64,000 nucleotides of DNA. Origin: Pusillimonas noertemannii. GTDB lineage: Bacteria; Pseudomonadota; Gammaproteobacteria; Burkholderiales; Burkholderiaceae_B. The position numbers and the translations under genes were made by a program. The notes under the pieces were generated by a model, which was not told the DNA's origin, did no database searches, and saw only the letters and a list, made by a program, of their open reading frames with translations. Below, piece by piece: positions 24,347 through 33,683 of this stretch (positions are counted from its first letter, which is position 1; each line of letters opens with the position of its first letter). The DNA lies in the NCBI RefSeq assembly GCF_003096595.1, contig NZ_QEKO01000001.1, forward strand, positions 682,001 through 746,000. The letters are read 5' to 3'.

Positions 24347-26070
24347 GAGCCTCAATTCCTGCGTGGGCGTTTTTTCTTGGCGCCATAGTATTCGCTCTGA
24401 GTCCCTATTTCGGGATTCCCGCCTGGACCTTAACGCTGGCGACGCTGGTCTCGTTCACCGCCATATCATTGGTTGGTCTCAATTTGATTTATGGTTTAAC
24501 CGGTATGTTGTCACTCGGACACGCCGCCTTTTTTGCGTGGCCGGTTTACCTCGGTGCCATACTTTATGCATTGGGCTTGCCTTGGCTTATTTCGATTCCT
24601 CTGGCGTTAGTTATTGCGATTGCACTCGCCGGTCTGCTCGGATTAATTTTTATTCGGCTGCCTGGCATGTACTTCGCGATCGGCTCATTGGGGTTTGCTT
24701 TTGTAACAGAAGGGCTGGCCCGCGCCTTCCCTAGCCTTACGGGAGGCGCTTCAGGGCTCGTTCTCGTCTCAGCTATAAGACTTGAGCCCGAATATTGGTA
24801 TGCACTTTCGTTGATTGCGCTGGCGGTGTCCTTATTGATTTACCGGAGGTTGACGGTAGGGGGGTCATACAGAACTTTAAAGCTCATTCGATATGATGAA
24901 CTATCGTCCGAGGTCCTGGGGATCAACGTTGCTAGGGTAAAGCTGCGTATATTTATAATCGGATCGGCTTATGCCGCGGTGTCCGGTGTCTTCATGGCTT
25001 TTTTTGTCGGTATTATCGTTCCAGAAAGTGGTGGCGTGAACATGTCTCTGGAATATCTGTCCATGACCGTCATCGGGGGCGCTGGATTTTTGTTTGGTCC
25101 GGTCTTAGGTGCGGTTTTAGTGCAATGGCTGTTTGCTATTGCCGGGGCAGCGGATGAGTATGAATTGCTAATCTATGGGTTGGCGTTCTTCCTGGTCGTA
25201 TTATATGCACCTCAGGGGCTGTCCGGATTAATTGCAAGTTGGTGGCGTAAAGCGGTCCGCTCCCGTACCGCTTCAGGACCTGTTCATCTCACCTTGAACG
25301 CCGATATCGACGATGAGGTCCGTCCCAGTCCCGCTACCAGACCACCTGGTACGACTTGTCTTGAAGTATCCAATATATCCAAGCGGTTCGGCGGGCTTGT
25401 CGCTGTTAGCGACGTCAGTCTGACGGTATGCCATGGTCAAATTGTCGCTTTACTAGGTCCTAATGGCGCCGGGAAATCGACCTTGTTTAATTTGATAAGC
25501 GGGATCGAAAGGCCAGATACCGGCAAAGTATCCTTGCAGGGCCATGACCTTTCAAATACACCCATTTTCAAGCGGGCGACGAAAGCAGGAAGATCGTTTC
25601 AGACACCTCGCCTAGTTCCAGAAATGACGGTTCTTCAGAACGTCGCTATGCGCCTCGACAACCTGTCTGGTAGCCAGCATGAGGCCGAGATCAACAACAC
25701 CGCTTATCGTCAGTTGATCAAGTATGGCCTGGAAAAATACGCAAACGAGCCGGTCCATAAAGTAAGCATTGGGTCTCACAAACTAATTGATGTCGCAAGA
25801 GCATCGATTGGCTCCCCACCCCTATTACTGTTGGATGAACCTGCTGTGGGTTTAACAGAGGATGAAGTCAGCCATCTTGCAACGATGCTGAATAAATTGA
25901 GAAGTACGGGCGCAGCAATATTGTTGGTAGAGCACAATTTTGAATTCGTAAAGTCAGTGGCGGATTCCGTGGTAGTGCTGGATGGTGGAAATGTCATAGC
26001 AGCGGGTAGCGTAGAAGACGTTATGCGCAGCTCAAAAGTTCAGGAAGCATATTTTGGAGCCTTAACATGA
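24343..26070 (+). CDS. livM-livG: fused LivM permease - LivG ATPase
   Basis: 575 residues from the ATG overlapping the LivH stop. Residues ~1-310 are a LivM permease (GLNLIYGLTGMLSLGHAAFFA near the start); residues ~345-575 are a LivG ATPase with Walker A GPNGAGKST (~372) and Walker B LLLLDEPAVGL (~495). The segment in the signature position reads VSIGSHKLIDVARA, lacking the usual LSGGQ or LSYGQ. LivM-LivG fusions occur in Burkholderiales and other bacteria, but the altered signature is unusual. The stop overlaps livF by 4 bases. Confidence 0.9.
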   Translation: MRASIPAWAFFLGAIVFALSPYFGIPAWTLTLATLVSFTAISLVGLNLIYGLTGMLSLGHAAFFAWPVYLGAILYALGLPWLISIPLALVIAIALAGLLGLIFIRLPGMYFAIGSLGFAFVTEGLARAFPSLTGGASGLVLVSAIRLEPEYWYALSLIALAVSLLIYRRLTVGGSYRTLKLIRYDELSSEVLGINVARVKLRIFIIGSAYAAVSGVFMAFFVGIIVPESGGVNMSLEYLSMTVIGGAGFLFGPVLGAVLVQWLFAIAGAADEYELLIYGLAFFLVVLYAPQGLSGLIASWWRKAVRSRTASGPVHLTLNADIDDEVRPSPATRPPGTTCLEVSNISKRFGGLVAVSDVSLTVCHGQIVALLGPNGAGKSTLFNLISGIERPDTGKVSLQGHDLSNTPIFKRATKAGRSFQTPRLVPEMTVLQNVAMRLDNLSGSQHEAEINNTAYRQLIKYGLEKYANEPVHKVSIGSHKLIDVARASIGSPPLLLLDEPAVGLTEDEVSHLATMLNKLRSTGAAILLVEHNFEFVKSVADSVVVLDGGNVIAAGSVEDVMRSSKVQEAYFGALT

Positions 26071-26747
26071 CGCCAGTACTCGAAGTAAAAGGCCTTGGTA
26101 CAGGATACGGCCAACTGGCTGTGTCTCGAGATCTGTCACTTACATTGAACCCCGGCGAAACGGTGGGCATTCTTGGTGTGAATGGGGCGGGAAAGTCGAC
26201 GTTGCTCAAAACTATAGTCGGCCTGCTGCCACAGCACGCCGGCCAGGTCCTGTTGAACGGCAACGACATCTCCACTTGGCCGGCATTTCGCCGCGCAAGA
26301 AATGGCGTGGCTCTTGTGCCTGAGGGGCGCCAGGTTCTTGCTGGGTTGTCGGTGCGCGACAATTTGGAGCTCACAAGGGCCTCATTGCCATCGCGAACGC
26401 CGGCCGATGTCTTTCCTGGCCGTTTGGCAGAAGTATTGAGCATATTTCCAAAGTTAGGCGAAAGAGGAGCTAATCCAGGCAGCTCCTTAAGTGGAGGGGA
26501 GCAACAAATGCTGGCGATTGCTCGAGCATTATTAATTGCCCCCTCGGTCATGATGCTGGACGAACCGACTCAGGGCTTGGCCCCGGTCATCGTGAATATG
26601 CTGAAGAACTTGCTCGTCGATTTTAAAGGTAGATTCGCTATGGTCGTCGTGGAGCAGAATTCGGCGTTTCTTGAGAGCGTTGCGGATCGTATCTTGGAGA
26701 TGCGGTCGGGGCGATTGATTGAGGTGGCCGCTACAGAAAAAATCTAG
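26067..26747 (+). CDS. livF: branched-chain-type ABC transporter ATPase LivF
   Basis: 226 residues, coupled to the LivM-LivG gene by ATGA. Walker A is GVNGAGKST, the signature is a full LSGGEQQMLAIARALL, and Walker B is MMLDEPTQGLAPV; the Q-loop region VPEGRQVLAGLSVRDNL is typical of LivF. It would provide one ATPase of the heterodimer, with the LivG half of the fusion as partner. Binding proteins for the transporter follow at 26864 and 28917. Confidence 0.93.
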   Translation: MTPVLEVKGLGTGYGQLAVSRDLSLTLNPGETVGILGVNGAGKSTLLKTIVGLLPQHAGQVLLNGNDISTWPAFRRARNGVALVPEGRQVLAGLSVRDNLELTRASLPSRTPADVFPGRLAEVLSIFPKLGERGANPGSSLSGGEQQMLAIARALLIAPSVMMLDEPTQGLAPVIVNMLKNLLVDFKGRFAMVVVEQNSAFLESVADRILEMRSGRLIEVAATEKI

Positions 26748-26792
26748 ATCTTAATTGTCCAGATTTCTCTTTTTCCTTAATAACAAATATAT

Positions 26793-26812
26793 GCGCTGTT
26801 ATTGAACAGCGC
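26793..26812 (+). other. intercistronic hairpin between livF and binding-protein gene
   Basis: GCGCTGTT-ATTG-AACAGCGC is a perfect 8-bp stem with a 4-base loop, followed by a shorter CCCC...GGGG pair (26815-26828). Without a T-tract it is more likely an mRNA-stabilising element that raises binding-protein expression than a full terminator. Confidence 0.5.
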
Positions 26813-26863
26813 TTCCCCAAACGAGGGGAGACAGCAGTTGAACAATAGATAAAAGGATGAGAC

Positions 26864-28006
26864 ATGAAGATTACCTCTGCAGTTTCCATAAGTGCCGCGT
26901 GCGCTGCGATGATTTTTTCCGGCCCCGGCAATGCTCAGCAGAACGACAGTTGGGTTATCGGCGAAATCGCCCCACTCTCCGGTCCTGTCGCCACGGTGGG
27001 AAACCGACTGAATCAAGTAACCAAGATGTGGGTTGACGCCGTTAATGCTAATGGGGGAATAAAGGGCCGGAAGATACAACTGAATACTTGTAATGATGAA
27101 GGTAAACCAGAAAAGGCTGTGAGCTGCGCTCGCGACCTGATCGATAAAGGTAGCATTCTCATAATCAATAACTCAGTTACGCCAAGCATTCTTGCGACCA
27201 TACCCGTCGTAGAGAAAGGTCCCACGATGATCATGCCGTCGCCCACCGTCATACCGGCCGCCGATAGCTATGTGTTCACCGTAAGTCCTTCCGTTGTCCA
27301 CCTCATGAAGGCTATGTCAAGCTTTTTAGCTTCGAATAATGTGGACGAATTGGGGATGGTCGCTGCTACTGATTCCACCGGCGAGGTCGAAGTCAAGCAG
27401 GCGCAAGCCGTTTTCTCAGAAGCCGGAATTAAGTTGAATTTGGCGCGGATCGATCTTCGGGCGACGGATGCGTCCAGCCAGCTTGTAGCTGTGGCTTCGG
27501 GTAACACGAAAGTCGTCTATTCGTCGTACATCGGCGCAGGGGCGGCAACTATTGCAAAGAGCTACTCCAATCTGGGTATGCAGCAGCCGCTTATTGTCAG
27601 TTACGGCAATATTAGTAACGCGTTCGTGGACGTTATTAAAGACAATATGCCGTCTCGGTTACTAGCGATAGGGGTGAGTTCGCTAGCGCCGGAAACTATC
27701 TCCGACCCGGAGACTCAGAAGCGCATAAAGGAATTCACCGCTGCATATCAAGCGCGGTATGGCGAGCGTGTGGATCTGATCAACCTGATGGGCAAGGTAA
27801 CCACTGATACCGTCGACGCAGTTTTACGCAATGTAGATGATCCTGCGGATCCTGAGACAGTCAAGCAGTACCTCGAAACCCATCCGATACCGAGTATCCA
27901 GAACGTTCGATTCTCAAAGACCGATCACGTTGGACTTAACGAGAAGGATCTTAGGGTAGTGGAGTATAAGGACGGCGCGTGGAAACTCGCCGATCCCATC
28001 AAGTAG
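26864..28006 (+). CDS. periplasmic substrate-binding protein, LivJ type (paralogue 1)
   Basis: 380 residues; ribosome site AAAAGGATGAGAC. A signal peptide ends SGPGNAQQ. The mature protein reads VIGEIAPLSGPVATVGNRLNQ, the LivJ-type fold, with a cysteine pair around TCNDEG and SCARD that could form a disulphide. By eye about two thirds of residues 35-100 are identical to the protein at 28917, which has exactly the same length. It probably feeds the LivH/LivM-G/LivF transporter directly upstream. Confidence 0.92.
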   Translation: MKITSAVSISAACAAMIFSGPGNAQQNDSWVIGEIAPLSGPVATVGNRLNQVTKMWVDAVNANGGIKGRKIQLNTCNDEGKPEKAVSCARDLIDKGSILIINNSVTPSILATIPVVEKGPTMIMPSPTVIPAADSYVFTVSPSVVHLMKAMSSFLASNNVDELGMVAATDSTGEVEVKQAQAVFSEAGIKLNLARIDLRATDASSQLVAVASGNTKVVYSSYIGAGAATIAKSYSNLGMQQPLIVSYGNISNAFVDVIKDNMPSRLLAIGVSSLAPETISDPETQKRIKEFTAAYQARYGERVDLINLMGKVTTDTVDAVLRNVDDPADPETVKQYLETHPIPSIQNVRFSKTDHVGLNEKDLRVVEYKDGAWKLADPIK

Positions 28007-28065
28007 CCGAGCTAATCGAGTAGCACGTAGTAATTGCTCAATGAGGATTGAAGGAGATGCTCGAA

Positions 28066-28698
28066 ATGAATACAAACGAAATTTTTCAGAATGTCGAACT
28101 GGTTTCTAAGAAGACGGCAGTCGTAGTTGTCGATATGGAGAATGAGTTCGTACACCCAGAGGGTAAATACTACTTTGGGGAGGCGGTTCCATCGGTTATC
28201 CAGAATACAGCGGCGCTGCTTGAACGTTGTCGCGAATACCATGTTCCAATAATTTACGTCCGGTCGGTTCGCTATCCAGAAGACCCCCTTTTTACCCGCT
28301 TCGGAAGAGAATACTACTTGCTTGAGGGAACGAGCGGCCCAATCATCATAGATGAACTGCGCCCATTGGAAGGCGATACCATCATTGAAAAGCATACGCA
28401 CGATTGCTTCCATAAGACGTCTATGGACGAACAATTAGGCCGCATGGGGATCCTTCCTGAGACGCATCACATCATAGTCGTTGGAGTGGCCTCGAACGTC
28501 TGCGTGTACCACGCGGTGCTTGGATTCCATGTTCGCCACTATTTTACCGTTGTGCCAATTGACTGCATGGTCGGAACGCCAGGCGGCAATGATATCGTCA
28601 TCTCTCAGTTATCTTCTGCTGCCTATCATTACAACGTTACGCTTACGACATCCGATTTGATCACGTTACAGGGTGCTCGTATGTCGGCGATGTCTTAG
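28066..28698 (+). CDS. isochorismatase-family cysteine hydrolase
   Basis: 210 residues from the ATG at 28066, 9 bases after AAGGAG; 28057 is an alternative. The catalytic triad is D23 (VVVDMENEF), K109 (IEKHTHDCF) and C146 (GVASNVCVYHAV), as in amidohydrolases such as nicotinamidase, N-carbamoyl hydrolases and biuret-type hydrolases. All three residues are intact. It lies between two paralogous binding-protein genes, so its substrate may be an amide or carbamoyl compound taken up by them. No closer assignment can be made. Confidence 0.88.
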   Translation: MNTNEIFQNVELVSKKTAVVVVDMENEFVHPEGKYYFGEAVPSVIQNTAALLERCREYHVPIIYVRSVRYPEDPLFTRFGREYYLLEGTSGPIIIDELRPLEGDTIIEKHTHDCFHKTSMDEQLGRMGILPETHHIIVVGVASNVCVYHAVLGFHVRHYFTVVPIDCMVGTPGGNDIVISQLSSAAYHYNVTLTTSDLITLQGARMSAMS

Positions 28699-28916
28699 CG
28701 GCAAGCGTTTTGGTGGCGCCGGTGGGTGCTGTTTGTGCGCCGTCGCAAGCATTCGGAAAACCCATTCGGCAAACCACGCTTCCTTTCTTATTAAGGGTCG
28801 GCAATTAGACGATCCCTAAAAGTAGGTCATGAGTGGAAGAGCGAGATATGAAGATCGAATCTGTTGGGAAGCATTACGTGAAGTCTAAACATAGGTCAGA
28901 AAGGGGGAGGGTAATC

Positions 28917-30059
28917 ATGAAATTGAAAACGAGTTCTTTGGGTGTCATTGCCTCAATGGTCGTTATGACTTCCAGCATTGCGCATGCTCAACCGAGCGAG
29001 CCGTTTGTGATCGGTGAAGTCGCCGCATTGTCAGGTCCCGCCGCTACTGTGGGAACACGGCTCAGCCAAGTTTCCAAGATGTGGTCGGAGAGCATCAATA
29101 AGGCAGGCGGCATCGATGGCCGAACTGTTCGGCTGATCACATGTAACGACGAGGGCCGACCAGAAAAGGCAGTTGCGTGTGCTCGCGATCTAATTGCGCA
29201 GGGCAGCCAATTGCTTTTGGCTCATACTTTGACATCTAGTGTACGAGCTATCATGCCAATCGTCACCAACGGTCCGGTGATGATCGTTCCATCCCCTAAT
29301 ATTTCTCCTACGCCCGATTCATATGTATTCCAGGTTAGTCCGACAGACGCTCACTTAACTAAAGCGTTAGCACGGTATCTTCAAGAGAATAACGTTGAAA
29401 CCTTGGGAATGATTGCGGCTACCGACTCCAGCGGTGAAGTGGGCGTGATCAGTGCAAAAGAGATTTTTCCCGCAGAGGGAATCGATCTCAAAATCGCTCG
29501 TATAGATTTACGCTCAACCGACGCATCCAGCCAGTTGGCGTCCGTCGTGGGTGATGACACCAAAATTGTTTATTCCACTTACTCTGGAGCAGGTGCAGCC
29601 ACGGTCGTCAAGAGCTACTACAACTTGGGCTTGCAACAGCCGCTAGTCGTCAGTTACGCCAATCTTAGTACTGCTTTTGTCGACGTCGTGAAAGATATGT
29701 TGCCGCCGCGCCTTTTGGGAACAAGTGCTTCGTCACTAGTGCCTGAACTCGTGACGAACCCAGATAACAAGCAGCGCGCTATCGCCTTTACTAAGGCGTA
29801 TGAGGAAAAATACGGCGAGCGTCCAGACATGGTCAATTTGATTTCTAAATTAAACGTAGATACTGTCGAGGCCGTTCTAAGAAATGTACAAGATCCGTCG
29901 GACGCGAAAGCTGTCAAACAATACCTTCAAAGTCATCCGATTCCTAGCATACACACGCTCCGTTTCTCTCCGACAAGCAATGTCGGCTTGGACGAGGGCG
30001 ATGTAGTAATTGTGGAGCTCAAGGATGGGCAATGGACTAAAGCGGGGCCATTAAACTAA
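28917..30059 (+). CDS. periplasmic substrate-binding protein, LivJ type (paralogue 2)
   Basis: 380 residues from the ATG at 28917, chosen because it opens a normal signal peptide (ending SIAHAQ) with GGGAGGG upstream; an in-frame start 84 bases earlier would bury the signal. The mature N-terminus VIGEVAALSGPAATVGTRLSQ parallels the protein at 26864, including the TCNDEG/ACARD cysteines. A tandem duplication around the hydrolase gene is likely, followed by divergence, which suggests two ligand specificities for one transporter. Confidence 0.9.
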   Translation: MKLKTSSLGVIASMVVMTSSIAHAQPSEPFVIGEVAALSGPAATVGTRLSQVSKMWSESINKAGGIDGRTVRLITCNDEGRPEKAVACARDLIAQGSQLLLAHTLTSSVRAIMPIVTNGPVMIVPSPNISPTPDSYVFQVSPTDAHLTKALARYLQENNVETLGMIAATDSSGEVGVISAKEIFPAEGIDLKIARIDLRSTDASSQLASVVGDDTKIVYSTYSGAGAATVVKSYYNLGLQQPLVVSYANLSTAFVDVVKDMLPPRLLGTSASSLVPELVTNPDNKQRAIAFTKAYEEKYGERPDMVNLISKLNVDTVEAVLRNVQDPSDAKAVKQYLQSHPIPSIHTLRFSPTSNVGLDEGDVVIVELKDGQWTKAGPLN

Positions 30060-30586
30060 GATCGCACACCTGCTCAGGAGCCGCTTTAAGTGTGGCTTCT
30101 GAGGGGCCGGCCGCAAAAAAAATGAGACTCACGGTTGGGGCAGAAGGCTATCGCCTGCGTTCTTAGAGCTTGGGCACTAGCCTTCCGCAGGTCCAGAGAG
30201 CGCGCGCGTAAAAAACGGAATCTTGCGGCCTGCCGAAGGTAACGTTGTGAGTCTGTGCGGGTCTCGCACGGCTACCGCGGCCAGTGGGTTCACGCGTTTT
30301 CCCAGCAGTGTAGACACCATAGAAGCAATTCTGCTTAACCTGGACAATCTCGGCGATCAAATGCCACGAGAGACTATCGCACCCATCCGCTCGCAGAGTT
30401 AGATGAGAACGGGCTAATTAGAGGACCAAATGGCGACTGGATTCAAGTCACCACAGTTAGCTGATTCCTTCCTCGATTCAATACCAATAGAAGGAATGTA
30501 GGTCCCTCAGTTAACAGAGTTGAAAAAATATTGGCTCCGATTTTTAGGTGGCTCAACGAAGCAGAACGCACAGGATAACTGAAACG
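30060..30586. other. 527-bp intergenic region
   Basis: CTCAGGAGCC (30072-30081) pairs with GGCTTCTGAG (30093-30102) in a hairpin with one G-T pair, right after the binding-protein stop; no T-tract follows, so it is a weak terminator candidate. An open frame on the minus strand (30163-30360) encodes nothing recognisable. The GMC oxidoreductase promoter should be in the last 150 bp, which are AT-rich. Confidence 0.35.
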
Positions 30587-32269
30587 ATGAGTCGGTCTGA
30601 AGCATATGAATACATAATTATTGGCGCCGGGTCTGCAGGTAGTACCTTAGCAAACAGGTTGAGCGAGGGCGGAGCCAGCGTACTGGTCATTGAAGCCGGT
30701 GGCTCGGATAGATCACCGCTCATATCGGTCCCACTTGGATGGGGGCGGATCTTCCCCAGACGGTTGTTCGATTGGGGCTACTTTGCGGAGCCTGAGAAGA
30801 ATCTTGATGGACGTCGTATCGAGTGCGCACGGGGGAAGGTGCTTGGCGGCTCATCGTCGATCAATGTGATGGCCTATGTTCGTGGCCATAGTGCGGACTA
30901 CGACCGCTGGGCGGCATCAGGCCTGGCGGGTTGGGGTTATCGTGATGTACTTCCGTATTTCAAGCGCAGCGAGGATTGGGCGGGGGGAGAGGATGCTTAT
31001 CGCGGCAGTGGCGGCCCACTCACGACTGTGCCCTCGAATTATGTTGATCCTCTGGCCGATGCATTTCTAGAAGCGGGCGAAACTGCAGGCCACGGGGTCA
31101 CACAAGACTACAACGGCGCCCGCAACGAAGGCGTTTGTCGACTGCAGTGGACCATACGCAAGGGCCGGCGCTGCAGTGCCTCGGTTGCCTATTTGCGCCC
31201 CGCGCTTACCCGTCGAAATGTGACGCTCAAGACGCGTTCGCTGGTGCACCGCGTAATACTTGAAGGAAAGCGGGCGGTTGGCGTCGAATATTCTGATGGA
31301 AAGGAAATGAAGATCGCTCGCACCACTGGAGAAGTGATTCTCTCGGGTGGCGTGATCAATTCACCACAGCTACTCAACTTGTCGGGGATCGGCGATCCGG
31401 AAGAGTTGGCCAGGCACGGAATAGTTTGTCACCACGCATTGAAAGGCGTGGGGAAGAACTTGCAGGATCATTTGTCGGTCGGTGTCGAGTACGGGCGTAA
31501 CGGCGATGGTCCGTTCGTCGATCGGCTGCGCTATGATGCCATCGCGATGGCCATGGCTCAGGCCTTTTTCTTTGGCACAGGGTTTGCCACCGAAATTCCC
31601 GGCCCCATTTCGGGGTTTCTCAAGACCGATACCTCACTCGTGCAACCTGACATCCAGTTGCTGGTCACGTTTATTCCGTCTGAATCTCGGCCATGGTTTC
31701 CAGGGGTCCGCCCGAGGCCATGCGACGCATTTATGTGTCGTCCGGTCATGCTTCATCCGGAGAGTCGGGGTGAAATTAAATTGCGCTCTTCGGATCCCCG
31801 AGACGCTCCAGAGATCTACCAGAATTTTCTATCTGAGCCCAGGGACTGGGAAACGATGCGTAGAGGCATAGAGATGACGCGCGATCTCGTGGCGCAGAAG
31901 TCGCTTGATCCCTTTCGCGGCAGCGAGATTCAACCAGGTACGGCGGTGAGATCAAAAAGCGAGATCGATGAGTACATCCGCCGCACGGCCTGGACGGCCC
32001 ACCATCCACTCGGTACGTGTCGCATGGGTGCGATCGATGACGACATGGCTGTCGTCGATACGGAGTTGCGCGTCCGAGGCATTTTGGGACTGCGCGTGGT
32101 CGATGCGTCTGTCATGCCGGATATGGTGGGTGGAAACATCAATGCACCGGTCATCATGATCGCCGAGCGGGCAGCGGACCTGATTCGGGGCATGGCGCAG
32201 AAAACAAACTTATCGATGAACGTCCGTTCGGACGAACTAGGAGAAAAGGAGGCACACCATGCTGGGTAG
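30587..32269 (+). CDS. GMC-family FAD oxidoreductase (choline/alcohol dehydrogenase-like)
   Basis: 560 residues from the ATG at 30587; a GTG at 30548 would add 13 residues. The FAD fold YIIIGAGSAGSTLANRL is at the N-terminus. GMC signature 1 is ARGKVLGGSSSINVMAYVRG, signature 2 GGVINSPQLLNLSGIG. The catalytic His region is TAHHPLGTCRMG and the C-terminus has VGGNINAPVIMIAERAADLI. The family oxidises alcohols, often aryl or polyethylene glycol alcohols, to aldehydes. The aldehyde dehydrogenase gene overlaps its 3' end by 11 bases, so alcohol-to-acid oxidation in two steps is likely. Confidence 0.92.
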   Translation: MSRSEAYEYIIIGAGSAGSTLANRLSEGGASVLVIEAGGSDRSPLISVPLGWGRIFPRRLFDWGYFAEPEKNLDGRRIECARGKVLGGSSSINVMAYVRGHSADYDRWAASGLAGWGYRDVLPYFKRSEDWAGGEDAYRGSGGPLTTVPSNYVDPLADAFLEAGETAGHGVTQDYNGARNEGVCRLQWTIRKGRRCSASVAYLRPALTRRNVTLKTRSLVHRVILEGKRAVGVEYSDGKEMKIARTTGEVILSGGVINSPQLLNLSGIGDPEELARHGIVCHHALKGVGKNLQDHLSVGVEYGRNGDGPFVDRLRYDAIAMAMAQAFFFGTGFATEIPGPISGFLKTDTSLVQPDIQLLVTFIPSESRPWFPGVRPRPCDAFMCRPVMLHPESRGEIKLRSSDPRDAPEIYQNFLSEPRDWETMRRGIEMTRDLVAQKSLDPFRGSEIQPGTAVRSKSEIDEYIRRTAWTAHHPLGTCRMGAIDDDMAVVDTELRVRGILGLRVVDASVMPDMVGGNINAPVIMIAERAADLIRGMAQKTNLSMNVRSDELGEKEAHHAG

Positions 32270-33683
32270 GAATGAGCACTATATCGATGGGAAATGGGTT
32301 GCGCCGCTTGAGATGGGTGACCCCATCGAGGTGATAAATCCAGCAACAGAACTGGTCATCGGCGTTGGCGCACGGGGATCGGCGGAGGATGTCGATAGGG
32401 CTGTCGCAGCAGCGCGTTCGGCTTTTCCTGGCTACTCTCAAACTACGACCGAAGAGCGGGTTGCATTACTCACACGCATCATGGAAATCTACATGTCTCG
32501 TGCGGACGAGATAGCGAAAGTTATATCATCGGAAATGGGTTCTCCGATCAGTTTTTCCTACAACGTGCAGACGCTGGCGCCGATCGAGCAGTTTCGTGTA
32601 GCGATTGAAACGCTCAAGGGCTTCCGGATGCAATGTGCAGTGGGTGGCTACGAGGTCGTGCATGAGCCTGTCGGAGTATGTGGTCTCATCACAGCGTGGA
32701 ACTGGCCGCTCGTGCTGGTTGCGGCGAAGACGGCATACTCCCTTGCCGCGGGGTGTACCGTGGTTTTGAAACCTAGCGAAATGTCACCGTTGTCCGCGAT
32801 CATGTTTACAGAAATACTGCACGATGCCGGTGTCCCGCCCGGCGTGTTCAATGTAGTCTTCGGAGATGGCCCAACGGTCGGCAACGCGATCGCTGCGCAT
32901 CCCGATATCGATATGATATCTTTTACGGGCTCGACGAGAGCCGGCATACATGTCGCTCAAACTGCTGCGGTAACCGTAAAGCGTGTACACCAGGAACTTG
33001 GCGGAAAGTCGGTCAACATCGTCTTGCCCGACGCGGACCTGTCAACTGCCATAAGTGCCAACATCCGTCGGCTGTTCGCCAATGCTGGACAATCGTGCCA
33101 GTCGCCAACCCGCCTGCTGGTGGACAAGGATCGCTACGAAGAGGCGCTGGAGCACGCTCGCATCGTTGCAGAGAGCATCATATGTGGTGATCCGTCTCAT
33201 CCCGATACAGTCCTGGGGCCGGTAGTTTCCGCAGCTCAATACGACCGGGTGCAGGGTTTGATCAAAGCCGGAATCGACGAAGGTGCTCGCTTGGTTACCG
33301 GAGGCCTGGGTCGCGTGCAGGGCATGGGCCGGGGTTACTTCGTCAGACCCACTATTTTCGGCGACGTTAGTAACAGCATGACTATCGCAAGAACTGAGAT
33401 ATTCGGTCCTGTTCTTCCGATTCTCTCCTATTCGGATATCGACGAGGCCGTTGAGATCGCCAATGACACGCCTTATGGCTTGGCAAATTATATTCAATCT
33501 GCGGATCCTAAAGCCGCGCGTAGTTTGGCGGGCCGCCTCCGATCAGGGCGTGTTTATATCAACACAATGAACCAGAATTCGAGAGCGCCATTTGGGGGGT
33601 ACAAGCAGTCAGGCAACGGTCGCGAACAAGGAGATTTGGGCTTGTCAGAGTATCTAGAAGTCAAGGCGTTGATATATGAATGA
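32259..33683 (+). CDS. NAD(P)-dependent aldehyde dehydrogenase
   Basis: 474 residues, with a strong AAAGGAGG ribosome site. Catalytic residues are E246 (HQELGGKS) and C280 (NAGQSCQSP); the cofactor motif SFTGSTRAG and the proline-rich AWNWPLVLVAAK are present. It would oxidise the aldehyde made by the overlapping GMC oxidoreductase gene to a carboxylic acid. That acid could be the substrate of the CoA ligase (20864) or UbiD (34036), but the connection is inferred. Confidence 0.93.
   Translation: MLGRNEHYIDGKWVAPLEMGDPIEVINPATELVIGVGARGSAEDVDRAVAAARSAFPGYSQTTTEERVALLTRIMEIYMSRADEIAKVISSEMGSPISFSYNVQTLAPIEQFRVAIETLKGFRMQCAVGGYEVVHEPVGVCGLITAWNWPLVLVAAKTAYSLAAGCTVVLKPSEMSPLSAIMFTEILHDAGVPPGVFNVVFGDGPTVGNAIAAHPDIDMISFTGSTRAGIHVAQTAAVTVKRVHQELGGKSVNIVLPDADLSTAISANIRRLFANAGQSCQSPTRLLVDKDRYEEALEHARIVAESIICGDPSHPDTVLGPVVSAAQYDRVQGLIKAGIDEGARLVTGGLGRVQGMGRGYFVRPTIFGDVSNSMTIARTEIFGPVLPILSYSDIDEAVEIANDTPYGLANYIQSADPKAARSLAGRLRSGRVYINTMNQNSRAPFGGYKQSGNGREQGDLGLSEYLEVKALIYE

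Noticed and set aside
28632-28650. CGTTACG inside the cysteine hydrolase gene
   Set aside because: It lies within coding sequence, is not palindromic and is far from any promoter, so it was not counted with the CGTAACG regulatory set.
30163-30360. 65-codon open frame on the minus strand
   Set aside because: No ribosome site, no known domain, and unusual composition (many R, G, T); kept only as a note in the intergenic entry.
20072-33683. Assignment as a classical ferulate pathway (fcs, ech, vdh, vanA)
   Set aside because: Ligase, crotonase, aldehyde dehydrogenase and Rieske genes are all present in the window, but motifs do not allow a feruloyl-CoA-specific call, and the GMC, UbiD and hydrolase genes do not belong to that pathway.
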